Source: Pseudomonadota bacterium
GTDB taxonomy: Bacteria > Pseudomonadota > Alphaproteobacteria > Sphingomonadales > Sphingomonadaceae
Direction of reading: 5' to 3'
DNA: 33,864 bases
NCBI GenBank assembly: GCA_023423775.1
Contig: JAFAEZ010000156.1
Coordinates: forward strand, 1-33,864
The position numbers were made by a program, and so were the translations under genes. The notes beneath the pieces were generated by a model that did not search any database, was not told the origin of the DNA, and saw nothing but the letters and a program-made list of their open reading frames with translations. This document shows positions 1 through 7,469 of the stretch, piece by piece. Position 1 is the first letter of the stretch, and each line of letters opens with the position of its first letter.

Positions 1-51
1 GGCGGCTGCTAACGACCGCGTGCCGCGCTCGCTGCGCTGCCGCCGGGCGGA

Positions 52-1701
52 CTAGACTAGGCGACTCTGCTTCACCGCGGCTTCGATGAAGCTGGCGAAC
101 AGGGGATGCGGCTCGAAGGGCTTGGACTTCAGTTCCGGGTGGAACTGGACGCCGACGAACCAGGGGTGGTCGGGGCGCTCGACGATTTCCGGAAGCGCGC
201 CGTCGGGGCTCATGCCGGAGAAGATCAGGCCGCCTTCCTCCAGCGCGGGCATGTAATGGGCGTTGACCTCGTAGCGATGGCGGTGGCGCTCGCTGATCGT
301 GCCGGCGCCATAGATCGTGGCGACGTGGCTGTTGGGCGAGAGCTTCGCCTCATACGCGCCGAGCCGCATCGTGCCGCCGAGATCGCCGCCCTGCGCGCGC
401 TTCTCGAGACCTTCCTTGCCCATCCATTCGGTGATCAGGCCGACCACCGGCTCTTCGGTCTCGCCGAATTCGGTGGTGCTCGCCTTGGCGAGGCCGGCCG
501 TGTTCCGCGCGCCCTCGATGCAGGCCATCTGCATTCCGAGGCAGATGCCGAAGAACGGCACCTTGCGCTCGCGCGCGAACTTGACCGAGGCGATCTTGCC
601 CTCGCTGCCGCGCTCGCCGAAGCCGCCGGGGACGAGGATGGCGTGCATCGGCTCCAATTGGCTGGCGAGATCGGATTCGGGATGCTCGAACAGTTCGGCG
701 TCCAGCCACTTGATGTTGACCTTCACCCGGTTGGCGAGCCCGCCATGGACGAGCGCCTCGGTCAGCGACTTGTAGGCGTCCGGCAGGCCGACATATTTGC
801 CGACCACGCCGATCGTGACCTCGCCCTCGGGATTGTCCTGGCGGTCCATGATGTCGTCCCAGCGGGCGAGATCGGGCGCCGGGGCGTCCATGATGCCGAA
901 GGCGCGCAGCACCTCGGCGTCGAGCCCCTCGCGGTGATATTGGAGGGGGACCGCATAGATGCTCTTGGCGTCGAGCGCCGGGATGACCGCTTCCTTCCGC
1001 ACGTTGCAGAACTGGGCGATCTTGGCGCGCTCGCCGTCCGGCAGGGGCCGGTCGACCCGGCAGAGCAGCACGTCGGGCTGGATGCCGAGGCTGGTGAGGT
1101 CGCGGACGCTGTGCTGGGTCGGCTTGGTCTTCAGCTCGCCGGCCGCGGCGATATAGGGGACCAAAGTGGTGTGGATCGAGACGGTGCGCTTGTGGCCCTG
1201 CTCGTCGGTGCCGAGATCGTTGCGAAGCTGGCGGATCGCCTCGATGAAGGGCAGGCTCTCGATATCGCCTACCGTGCCGCCGATCTCGCAGATCAGGAAA
1301 TCCAGGTCCTCGGTGTCGGCGAGCGCGAAAGCCTTGATCTCGTTGGTGACGTGCGGGATGACCTGAACGGTGGCGCCGAGATAGTCGCCGCGCCGCTCCT
1401 TGGCGATGATGTCACGATAGATGCGGCCGGTGGTGATGTTGTCGGCCTGGCGCGCGGCGACGCCGGTGTAGCGCTCGTAATGGCCGAGATCGAGATCGGT
1501 CTCGGCGCCGTCGTCGGTGACGTAAACCTCGCCATGCTGGTAGGGCGACATCGTGCCGGGATCTACGTTGAGATAGGGATCGAACTTGCGGATGCGGACC
1601 TTGTAGCCCCGCGCCTGCAGGAGGGCGGCCAGAGAGGCTGCCATGAGACCTTTGCCGAGCGAGGAGACCACGCCGCCGGTGATAAAAATGAACCGCGCCA
1701 T
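52..1701 (-). CDS. pyrG: CTP synthase
   Basis: Glutamine-hydrolysing CTP synthase converts UTP to CTP, the last step of de novo pyrimidine nucleotide synthesis, in the cytoplasm. The 549-residue product has the N-terminal synthetase (amidoligase) domain, opening MARFIFITGGVVSSLGKG with the P-loop-like segment, followed by a class I glutamine amidotransferase domain. The nucleophile is Cys387 in GICLGMQ and the C-terminal VQFHPE supplies the catalytic His and Glu. An in-frame ATG 13 codons upstream exists, but the start at 1701 has a GAGG ribosome site about 8 bases upstream and matches the family N-terminus, so it is chosen. It follows secG on the same strand. The leader between them holds competing inverted repeats, listed separately. 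Length is normal for the family and all key motifs are intact. Confidence 0.97.
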   Translation of the reverse strand: MARFIFITGGVVSSLGKGLMAASLAALLQARGYKVRIRKFDPYLNVDPGTMSPYQHGEVYVTDDGAETDLDLGHYERYTGVAARQADNITTGRIYRDIIAKERRGDYLGATVQVIPHVTNEIKAFALADTEDLDFLICEIGGTVGDIESLPFIEAIRQLRNDLGTDEQGHKRTVSIHTTLVPYIAAAGELKTKPTQHSVRDLTSLGIQPDVLLCRVDRPLPDGERAKIAQFCNVRKEAVIPALDAKSIYAVPLQYHREGLDAEVLRAFGIMDAPAPDLARWDDIMDRQDNPEGEVTIGVVGKYVGLPDAYKSLTEALVHGGLANRVKVNIKWLDAELFEHPESDLASQLEPMHAILVPGGFGERGSEGKIASVKFARERKVPFFGICLGMQMACIEGARNTAGLAKASTTEFGETEEPVVGLITEWMGKEGLEKRAQGGDLGGTMRLGAYEAKLSPNSHVATIYGAGTISERHRHRYEVNAHYMPALEEGGLIFSGMSPDGALPEIVERPDHPWFVGVQFHPELKSKPFEPHPLFASFIEAAVKQSRLV

Positions 1702-1740
1702 GGGGCTATCCTCGTAGGGCTTCGATACGCGTTTGGGCAA

Positions 1741-1770
1741 GCCGCCGAATCACCGGCGGCGTGATTTTTT
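1741..1770 (-). other. Competing inverted repeats in pyrG leader
   Basis: Seen directly: GCCGCCG (1741-1747) pairs with CGGCGGC (1754-1760), and AATCAC (1748-1753) pairs with GTGATT (1761-1766). The two helices interleave with no spacer bases, so they are mutually exclusive or at most partly coexist as a pseudoknot. The element lies 40-65 bases upstream of the pyrG start, between secG and pyrG. On the minus strand it is preceded by an A-run rather than followed by a U-run, so it is not an ordinary intrinsic terminator in the direction of these genes. Any regulatory role is inference. Confidence 0.4.
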
Positions 1771-1779
1771 AAAGGAGAC

Positions 1780-1792
1780 GGGGGTTGCCCCC
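1780..1792 (-). other. Short G5/C5 hairpin after secG
   Basis: A perfect 5-bp stem (1780-1784 with 1788-1792) with a 3-base loop lies just after the secG stop on the minus strand. It is followed on that strand by a pyrimidine-rich stretch but no clean U-run. It could be a weak terminator or a 3'-end protective hairpin for the tpiA-secG transcript. Evidence is limited to the base pairing. Confidence 0.3.
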
Positions 1793-1801
1793 GCCCCGCG
1801 A

Positions 1802-2281
1802 CTAGTTGTTGGACTCGCGGTCGTCGGCCGGGGTGCGCAGCGGCGACGTGCCTTCGGCCTTGGGCTGGGCCGGAGCCGGAGCCACCGCGCCCGGAGCGGC
1901 GCCGGTCGGGGCGAGCGGAACCTCGGCCGCATTGCCGGTCGGGACCTGCGCAGCGGCGCCGGCGAGCGGATCGACCGTCGGCGGGGCGCCGGCGGGCGCG
2001 AGCGGCGCCTGTTGGGCCGGGCTCTTGGCGAGGCTGGTGTCGATCGTGCTGTCCGACGTCGCGACCGTGGCAAGGCCGGCGAGCGCGATCGACAGGACCA
2101 CGAACAGCACTGCGAGGATCGCGGTGGCGCGGGTCAGGAAGTCCGCGGCGCCGCGCGCGGTCATCAGGCCCGACGAGCTGCCGCCGACGCCGAGGCCGCC
2201 GCCCTCGCTGCGCTGCATCAGGATGACGGCGACGAGCGCCGCGGCGACGATCGTCTGGACGATGAGCAGGAAGGTGAACAT
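1802..2281 (-). CDS. secG: Preprotein translocase subunit SecG
   Basis: SecG is the small inner-membrane partner of SecYE in the Sec translocon. The first 75 residues carry the family pattern: one membrane helix (about 3-22), the conserved loop LMQRSEGGGLGVGG, then a second helix (about 50-72). The rest of the 159-residue protein is a Pro/Ala-rich, low-complexity tail that is long compared with E. coli SecG (about 110 residues) and ends in charged residues. Long Ala/Pro tails are common in alphaproteobacterial SecG. The gene lies between tpiA and pyrG on the same strand, a recurrent alphaproteobacterial order. The ATG at 2281 opens the family-typical MFTFLLIVQTIVA. Confidence 0.93.
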   Translation of the reverse strand: MFTFLLIVQTIVAAALVAVILMQRSEGGGLGVGGSSSGLMTARGAADFLTRATAILAVLFVVLSIALAGLATVATSDSTIDTSLAKSPAQQAPLAPAGAPPTVDPLAGAAAQVPTGNAAEVPLAPTGAAPGAVAPAPAQPKAEGTSPLRTPADDRESNN

Positions 2282-2342
2282 GGCGGCGTCGGGCTTTCGG
2301 GATAGGAAGTTGTGGGCGATCTAGTCGAAAGGGCGCGCCGGT

Positions 2343-3083
2343 TCAACCGGCCGCGGCTTCGACGATCGGCACGAACTGTGCCGCGGTGAGGCTGGCGCCG
2401 CCGACCAGCGCGCCGTCGACATCGGGCACGGCAAACAGTTCGGCGGCGTTGTCGGCCTTGACCGAGCCGCCATAGAGGATGCGCATCGCCTCGCCCTGCG
2501 CGCCGAAACGCTCGACCAGATGGAGACGGATCGCGCCGTGCATCTCGCGGACGTCAGCGGGCGTGGCGACGTTGCCGGTGCCGATCGCCCAGATCGGCTC
2601 ATAGGCGACGACCAGCTCGGCGCCCTGGGCCTGGTCCGGGAGCGAAGCCTGGAGCTGGCCGGTGACGACCGCGACCGCCCGCCCCGCCTTGCGCTCGGCA
2701 TCGCTCTCGCCGACGCAGACGATGGTCTGGAGGCCGTGGCGCAGCGCCGTCTCGGCCTTGGCGCGGACCTCGTTGCTCGTCTCATGCTGGTCGGCGCGGC
2801 GCTCGCTATGGCCGACGATGACGAGGCGCGCGCCGGCCTCCTTCAGCATCGGCGCCGAGACATTGCCGGTATGCGCGCCCTGGTCCTGGGCATGGACGTC
2901 CTGGCCGCCGACCGGCATCGCCCCGGCGCGCGCGGCGGCGGGAGCGATCAGAGTGAAGGGCGGGCACAAAGCGACGTCGACCTGCGGATGCTGCGCGGCG
3001 GCGGCGGCGATCGCCTCGACCTCGCCGAGTTGCGCCAGCGCGCCGTTCATCTTCCAGTTGCCGACGATCAGCTTGCGACGCAC
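2343..3083 (-). CDS. tpiA: Triosephosphate isomerase
   Basis: Interconverts dihydroxyacetone phosphate and glyceraldehyde 3-phosphate in glycolysis and gluconeogenesis. The 246-residue TIM barrel is complete. The catalytic residues are visible: Lys11 in NWKMNG, His92 in VIVGHSERR and Glu162 in YEPIWAIGTG, with the phosphate-binding loop YGGSVK near the end. The start is a GTG at 3083, supported by an AGGAG ribosome site five bases upstream and by the family N-terminus. It reads away from the isomerase gene at 3250, so the 166 bases between them hold two divergent promoters. It is the first gene of a tpiA-secG-(pyrG) run. Confidence 0.97.
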   Translation of the reverse strand: MRRKLIVGNWKMNGALAQLGEVEAIAAAAAQHPQVDVALCPPFTLIAPAAARAGAMPVGGQDVHAQDQGAHTGNVSAPMLKEAGARLVIVGHSERRADQHETSNEVRAKAETALRHGLQTIVCVGESDAERKAGRAVAVVTGQLQASLPDQAQGAELVVAYEPIWAIGTGNVATPADVREMHGAIRLHLVERFGAQGEAMRILYGGSVKADNAAELFAVPDVDGALVGGASLTAAQFVPIVEAAAG

Positions 3084-3168
3084 GTCTTTCTCCTCACGAG
3101 TTCCTGTGGTCCCGCCGATCGGCGGGCTATCCCCTGCCGCCTAGCAAGGGTAGCGCGCGTCGCCAAGC

Positions 3169-3197
3169 TTGCCGGGGGGCCGCCCCTTTTCTATGAC
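3169..3197 (+). promoter_or_regulatory. Candidate sigma-70 promoter for the isomerase gene
   Basis: TTGCCG (3169-3174) and TATGAC (3192-3197) are separated by 17 bases. Each hexamer matches the housekeeping consensus at four of six positions, and the surrounding cTTG / cTAT context resembles alphaproteobacterial promoters. It would start transcription about 45 bases before the ATG at 3250. This is pattern matching only. Confidence 0.4.
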
Positions 3198-3249
3198 GGC
3201 CCGCACATGGGGCTGCGGCTCCGCTATTTCCTCCTGTCGTGGATGCAAG

Positions 3250-5196
3250 ATGCTGAACCTTTTCCGCCGTGGCCCGACCTCGAAGATCATGCTCGGCGTG
3301 CTTGCCCTCGGCCTGTTCGCCATCGTCATCACCGGCTTCGGCACGGGCGGTTCCGGCGTCGGCGGCCTGGGCGGCGGCGGCGAGGCCCTGGCGACGGTCG
3401 ACGGCGAGAAGGTCACCGCGGCCGAGGTTACCGACCAGGTCAACCGCCAGCTCCAGAATGCGCGCCAGCAGCAGCCCGAGCTCGACATCGGCACCTTCTT
3501 CGCGAGCGGGGCCTTCGAGGGCATCCTCGATCAGATGATCCAGTCCAAGGCGCTCGAGCAGTTCGGCCGCGACCAGGGCCTCACCGCCTCGAAGCGTATG
3601 GTGGACGGCGAGATCGCCAGCATCCCCGCCTTCCACAATCTCGCCGGCAAGTTCGACGACACCACCTTCCGCATGGCCCTGCAGCAGCAGCGCCTCACCG
3701 AGAAGCAGGTCCGCGACGACATCGCGTCCACTCTGATTCGCCAGCAATTGCTGCTGCCGGCCGGCGGATCGCCGAAGGTGCCGCAAGCGATGGCGCTGCA
3801 ATATGCCTCGCTGCTGCTCGAGCAACGTACCGGCAGCGTTGGCGTCGTTCCGGCGGCGGCGATGGGCACGGGCGCCGAGCCCAATGCCGGCGAGGTCGCG
3901 GCTTTCTACAAGGCCAATGAGGCGCGCTACACGATCCCCGAGCGCCGCGTGCTGCGCTACGCGATGTTCGGCACCGAGCAGATCGCCGCCGCCGCGCAGC
4001 CGACCGACGCCGAGATCCAGGCCGCTTATGCCGCCCAGAGCGACAAATATGGCGCCAAGGAAAAGCGCACCCTCTCCCAGGTTGTGCTGCCCGACCAGGC
4101 CGCGGCCCGCGCCTTCGCCGCCAAGATCGCGGCCGGCACCAGCTTCGCGCAGGCCGCCCAGCAGGCCGGCTTCAGCGCCGCCGACACTGCGATCGGCGCG
4201 CAGACGCGCCAGCAGTTCGCCAGCCTGACCGCGGCTCCCGTCGCACAGGCCGCTTTCTCCGCCGCCCAGGGCGCGACCACCCAGCCCGTCCAGTCGCCGC
4301 TCGGCTGGCACATCGTCCGCGTCGACGCGATCGACAACGTCCCGGCAACCCCGCTTGCCGCCGTCCGCGCCGAACTCCAGCAGCAGGTCGCCAAGCAGAA
4401 AGGCGAGCAGGCGCTGGCCGACATGGCCGCCCGCATCGAGGATTCGCTGGCCGAAGGATCGAGCTTCGAGGAAATCGCCAAGGCCGAAAAGCTGACCATC
4501 CAGCAGACCCCGCCGGTCACTTCAGCAGGCCGTTCGATGACTCCGGAAGCGCCGCTCGGGCCCGAAATCGGCCCGCTGATCAAGGCCGGCTTCGACATGG
4601 GCGCCGACGACGACCCGGTCGTCGAGACCGTGATTCCCGGTCAGCGCTTCGCGATCGTTGCCGTCGGCCAGGTCTTCCCGGCCGCACCGCCGCCGCTCGC
4701 CCAGATCCAGGACAAGGTGAAGGGCGATCTGATCGCCCAGCGCGCCGCCGACCGCGCCAAGGCGGTCGCAACCGCGATCGTCGCCAAGATCAATGCCGGC
4801 ACGCCCGTCGCCCAGGCCTTTGCCGAGGCGAAGCTGCCCTTGCCGCCGGTCCAGCCGGTGACCGCCCGGCGCATGGACATTGCCCGCCCGGGCCAGCCGG
4901 TGCCGCCGCCGCTGGCGATGCTGTTCTCGATGCCCAAGGGCAAAGCGCGCATCCTGCGTGCGCCCAATGGCGAGGGCTGGTTCGTCGTCCATCTCGCCGA
5001 ATCCGTGCCCGGGAATGCGGGCGGCGCGCCCGGCCTGATCCAGGCCACGCGCGGCCAGTTCGAACAGATCATGGGCGAGGAATATGCGACGCAGTTCAGC
5101 CGCGCCGTCGCCGCCGAGCTCAAGGTAAAGCGCAATGAAGAAGCGATCCGCGCCACCAAGCAGGGGCTGCAGCGGGGCGGCGCGACGGCTCAATAA
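3250..5196 (+). CDS. SurA/PpiD-type membrane-anchored peptidyl-prolyl isomerase
   Basis: A periplasmic folding factor anchored in the inner membrane, of the PpiD type, acting on newly exported outer-membrane and periplasmic proteins. The 648-residue product starts MLNLFRRGPTSKIMLG. It has a single membrane helix at about 14-32, then a SurA_N-like helical region, then a parvulin (PPIC rotamase) domain at about residues 265-360 with the typical GWHIVRVD end, and a Gln/Ala-rich C-terminal region. An in-frame ATG 27 codons upstream would add a sequence unlike the family, so 3250 is preferred. In many alphaproteobacteria this gene precedes the trp genes, and here it precedes trpG by 36 bases, probably in one transcript. 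The symbol ppiD would be reasonable, but the orthology is not proven. Confidence 0.9.
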   Translation: MLNLFRRGPTSKIMLGVLALGLFAIVITGFGTGGSGVGGLGGGGEALATVDGEKVTAAEVTDQVNRQLQNARQQQPELDIGTFFASGAFEGILDQMIQSKALEQFGRDQGLTASKRMVDGEIASIPAFHNLAGKFDDTTFRMALQQQRLTEKQVRDDIASTLIRQQLLLPAGGSPKVPQAMALQYASLLLEQRTGSVGVVPAAAMGTGAEPNAGEVAAFYKANEARYTIPERRVLRYAMFGTEQIAAAAQPTDAEIQAAYAAQSDKYGAKEKRTLSQVVLPDQAAARAFAAKIAAGTSFAQAAQQAGFSAADTAIGAQTRQQFASLTAAPVAQAAFSAAQGATTQPVQSPLGWHIVRVDAIDNVPATPLAAVRAELQQQVAKQKGEQALADMAARIEDSLAEGSSFEEIAKAEKLTIQQTPPVTSAGRSMTPEAPLGPEIGPLIKAGFDMGADDDPVVETVIPGQRFAIVAVGQVFPAAPPPLAQIQDKVKGDLIAQRAADRAKAVATAIVAKINAGTPVAQAFAEAKLPLPPVQPVTARRMDIARPGQPVPPPLAMLFSMPKGKARILRAPNGEGWFVVHLAESVPGNAGGAPGLIQATRGQFEQIMGEEYATQFSRAVAAELKVKRNEEAIRATKQGLQRGGATAQ

Positions 5197-5232
5197 GCCC
5201 CGCCCCAACCCGGCCGGCCCCGGGACGCGGCC

Positions 5233-5823
5233 ATGATCCTGGTGATCGACAATTACGACAGCTTCACCTGGAACCTGGTCCATTATCTGAAAGAACTCGG
5301 CTCCGCGGTGGAAGTGGTGCGCAACGACGCGCTCTCCCCCGCCGAGGCGCTGGCGAGCGGCGCCGAGGCGTTCCTGATCTCACCCGGGCCCGGCACGCCG
5401 GACGAAGCCGGGCTATCGCTCGACCTGATCGCGCTCTGCGCCGAAGAGCGGCGGCCCTTGCTCGGCGTCTGCCTCGGCCACCAGGCGATCGGGCAGCATT
5501 TCGGCGGACGCGTCGTGCGCGCGCGCCAGGTGATGCACGGCAAGACTTGCCCGGTGACGCATGACGGCAGCGGCGTCTTCGCCGGCCTCCCCTCGCCTTT
5601 CACCGCCACGCGCTATCACTCGCTCGTCGTCGAGGCGGATGGGCTGCCGAACAGTCTCATCGTCAATGCGACCGCCGACGACGCGACCGTACAGGGCGTG
5701 CGCCATCGCGACCTTCCGATCCACGGCGTCCAATTCCACCCGGAAAGCGTGGCGAGCGAGCACGGCCACGCGCTGCTGGCCAACTTCCTGGACATCGCAA
5801 AAGCGCCGCACACCATTGGCTAA
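5233..5823 (+). CDS. trpG: Anthranilate/aminodeoxychorismate synthase, glutamine amidotransferase subunit
   Basis: Class I glutamine amidotransferase supplying ammonia to TrpE (anthranilate, tryptophan pathway) and, in many bacteria, also to PabB (p-aminobenzoate, folate pathway). The 196-residue protein is full length. It has MILVIDNYDSFTWNLV at the start, the oxyanion segment PGPGTP, nucleophile Cys80 in GVCLGHQAIG, and His169/Glu171 in VQFHPES. It lies 36 bases after the isomerase gene. No trpE lies upstream and no trpD or trpC downstream; the next gene is a TonB-C-like protein. Because the amidotransferase is often shared with folate synthesis, selective retention of this one gene is plausible. 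That is inference. Confidence 0.93.
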   Translation: MILVIDNYDSFTWNLVHYLKELGSAVEVVRNDALSPAEALASGAEAFLISPGPGTPDEAGLSLDLIALCAEERRPLLGVCLGHQAIGQHFGGRVVRARQVMHGKTCPVTHDGSGVFAGLPSPFTATRYHSLVVEADGLPNSLIVNATADDATVQGVRHRDLPIHGVQFHPESVASEHGHALLANFLDIAKAPHTIG

Positions 5824-5890
5824 ACACCGTTTTGCACCAACCGTCATCCATGTTAGGTTGTATCATCGCTGAAGATTGAAGGGGGACGCC

Positions 5891-6436
5891 GTGATCAGTG
5901 CAACCTTACCGATCCTTCTGGGCCTCACCGCCTTTGCCGCTCCGGACTCCGACCCGCCGACCCGCGAAATCCGGTTGATCCGCGAATATTATCCGGCCGC
6001 GTCGTTGAAAGCGGGCGAGCAAGGGACGGTCGGCTTCGAGGTGGGGCTCAACCGCGACGGCAAGATCGAAAGCTGCGTCGTCACGAGGAGCAGCGGCTTT
6101 CCGCGGCTGGATGAGGCGACTTGCGACATGATCGTCCGCACCGCTCGCTTCCGCCCTTCCGAGAAACGCGGCAGCGCGCGCGTTCCGAAACAGAATTATT
6201 TCGTCGAATGGATACTGCCCGTGGGCCATGCCAGTGCGGCCCAACCCCAGTCGCAGCCGGTGGGCTACATGGCGCGCCTCAAGGAAGAGGAAATCCTCTG
6301 CCGACGCGCGTATAAGCCTGGGTCAATCGTCATCAAGACGAAGGTCTGCCTAAACCGGAGGCAATGGGACCGGACGGTCGATTACGGCCGCGAGGAGGCC
6401 ATCCGGCTGACGAGCGGCAGCGGCCCCAGCAGCTGA
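5891..6436 (+). CDS. TonB-C-like domain protein, tandem copy 1
   Basis: A small, probably exported protein of unknown role. An N-terminal hydrophobic stretch (ISATLPILLGLTAFA) could act as a signal sequence. Residues about 27-110 resemble the TonB C-terminal fold as seen in energy-transducer-like proteins: YYPAASLKAGEQGTVGFEV, then GKIESCVVTRSSGFPRLDEATC and an aromatic strand ending FVEW. A second C-terminal module has paired cysteines, CRRAYKPGSIV followed by KVCLNRRQW. The GTG at 5891 follows a GGGGG-type purine run by about five bases and is preferred; an in-frame TTG at 5876 is the alternative. The paralogue 10 bases downstream shares both modules, so this is a tandem duplication. It lacks the long Pro-rich spacer of genuine TonB. 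Confidence 0.72.
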   Translation: MISATLPILLGLTAFAAPDSDPPTREIRLIREYYPAASLKAGEQGTVGFEVGLNRDGKIESCVVTRSSGFPRLDEATCDMIVRTARFRPSEKRGSARVPKQNYFVEWILPVGHASAAQPQSQPVGYMARLKEEEILCRRAYKPGSIVIKTKVCLNRRQWDRTVDYGREEAIRLTSGSGPSS

Positions 6437-6446
6437 GGAGGATAAG

Positions 6447-7004
6447 ATGGCCCCAGGCTCGATCATGTTCGCGAGCTTGTTCGCGGCGGCGATGGCGGGC
6501 GCTCCTTCCGCCGAGCGCGAGAGCCGCCTGATCCTTGAAAATTATCCACCCGCGTCGCTCAAGGCCGGCGAGGAAGGAGTGGTCGGATTCCAGGTCACGC
6601 TCGACCGCGACGGCAAGCTCGGCAGCTGCGTGGTGACGAAGAGCAGCGGCTATAAGCGGCTCGACAAGGCGACCTGCGACATGATCGTCGAGACCGCGCG
6701 GTTCGGGGCATCCGAGAAGCTGGGCAGCCAGCGCGACCCGACCCACAATTTCTTCGTCGAATGGAAGCTTCCGCCGGGTTTCGCCAAAGGACCGCCCCCG
6801 CCAGCGGTTCCGGACGAGGTGAAGGCCGAGACAAAGCTCGCCGACGCTAAGCTGATCTGCAAGCGCTCGCAAAAGGTGGGCTCGATCATCGTCCAGAAGA
6901 AGGTATGCCTGACCAAGGACGATTGGGCGCGTGCGGAGGAATTTGCGAGGGAAGAAACGCAGCGGCTGCAGACCCCGAAGGGCCCGATCAACGGCCCCTT
7001 CTAG
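6447..7004 (+). CDS. TonB-C-like domain protein, tandem copy 2
   Basis: Paralogue of the preceding gene, with 185 residues. The ATG at 6447 has a GAGGA ribosome site seven bases upstream. An N-terminal apolar stretch (SIMFASLFAAAMAGA) is a likely signal sequence. It shares with copy 1 the block ASLKAGE(E/Q)G, VGF, the DRDGK segment, SCVVT(K/R)SSG, ATCDMIV and FFVEW, and the C-terminal module CKRSQKVGSII..KVCLTKDDW. Between the two modules it has a proline/lysine linker that differs from copy 1. The cysteine pair spacing is conserved in both copies, consistent with a disulphide in the periplasm. Function unknown; co-transcription with copy 1 is likely given the 10-base gap. Confidence 0.78.
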   Translation: MAPGSIMFASLFAAAMAGAPSAERESRLILENYPPASLKAGEEGVVGFQVTLDRDGKLGSCVVTKSSGYKRLDKATCDMIVETARFGASEKLGSQRDPTHNFFVEWKLPPGFAKGPPPPAVPDEVKAETKLADAKLICKRSQKVGSIIVQKKVCLTKDDWARAEEFAREETQRLQTPKGPINGPF

Positions 7005-7028
7005 CCGAGGCCGCGCGAGGCGCGCGGA

Positions 7029-7274
7029 TCAGAAACCGTTCGCGGACTCGTTCTTGTCGTCGAGACGGCCGAACCCGGCGGTCTTGTCCGCTTCCTGGGC
7101 GTGGCGGTCCTGCGCCGAATAGACTTCGTGCGTCTTGTCCCTGGCCGTGCGTTGGCCGCCCATGCCCCAGAAGACGGCGACGATGGCGATCACGATCATG
7201 ATCAGCCAGGTGCGCTTCATTTCGAAGAAGGATCCGGTACCCGCCGGGCGGATGTTCTCGTTCTCGTCGTCCAT
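7029..7274 (-). CDS. Small single-span membrane protein
   Basis: An 81-residue protein of unknown function. The ATG at 7274 is preceded by a strong GGAGGG ribosome site seven bases upstream, which decides against the longer in-frame start at 7334. An acidic N-terminus (MDDENENIRPAG) is followed by one membrane helix (about 22-39, WLIMIVIAIVAVFWGMGG) and a charged, hydrophilic tail. The KRTW before the helix suggests the N-terminus is cytoplasmic. It converges with the TonB-C-like pair (24-base gap) and diverges from lexA. No family recognised. Confidence 0.7.
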   Translation of the reverse strand: MDDENENIRPAGTGSFFEMKRTWLIMIVIAIVAVFWGMGGQRTARDKTHEVYSAQDRHAQEADKTAGFGRLDDKNESANGF

Positions 7275-7410
7275 CGCCTGTCCCTCCCGGAGCGTGGCAG
7301 AACTTTGACGGCCCCAATCTACCGGAAAGCGCAAGACTTAGGAAGCGCCGGGCCTTGACCTAATCTTATCAATGACTTGCAGTGCGCTCGAAGCGCGTGT
7401 GCCCGCCTGC

Positions 7411-7439
7411 TTGACAGATATCGCAATGTTGCCTACACG
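7411..7439 (+). promoter_or_regulatory. lexA promoter
   Basis: A perfect -35 hexamer TTGACA (7411-7416) stands 17 bases upstream of a -10-like TACACG (7434-7439). The SOS box begins at the last base of the -10 hexamer, so bound LexA would cover the start site. This is the best-supported promoter in the window. Confidence 0.8.
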
Positions 7440-7453
7440 TTCTCCATACGTTC
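7439..7453 (+). promoter_or_regulatory. LexA operator (SOS box)
   Basis: GTTC-TCCATAC-GTTC is an exact match to the direct-repeat GTTC-N7-GTTC operator described for alphaproteobacterial LexA, unlike the palindromic CTGT-N8-ACAG box of gammaproteobacteria. It overlaps the -10 region of the lexA promoter, 16 bases before the start codon, indicating autorepression. Confidence 0.88.
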
Positions 7454-7469
7454 CAGGGGAGCCCGGCCG

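Noticed and set aside
1..51. Left edge before the pyrG stop
   Set aside because: Only GC-rich sequence with no frame, hairpin with U-run or RNA gene that I can support.
106..1764. Long open frame (552 codons) antisense to pyrG
   Set aside because: It mirrors a certain gene, has Arg/Asp/Gly-biased composition typical of antisense frames in high-GC DNA, and no recognisable domain.
3127..4311. Open frame antisense to the isomerase gene
   Set aside because: Leu/Gly/Ala/Arg-biased shadow with no start signal; the sense gene has a signal anchor and a rotamase domain.
5832..5866. TTGCAC and TATCAT as a promoter for the TonB-C-like pair
   Set aside because: The hexamers are 23 bases apart, too far for a sigma-70 promoter.
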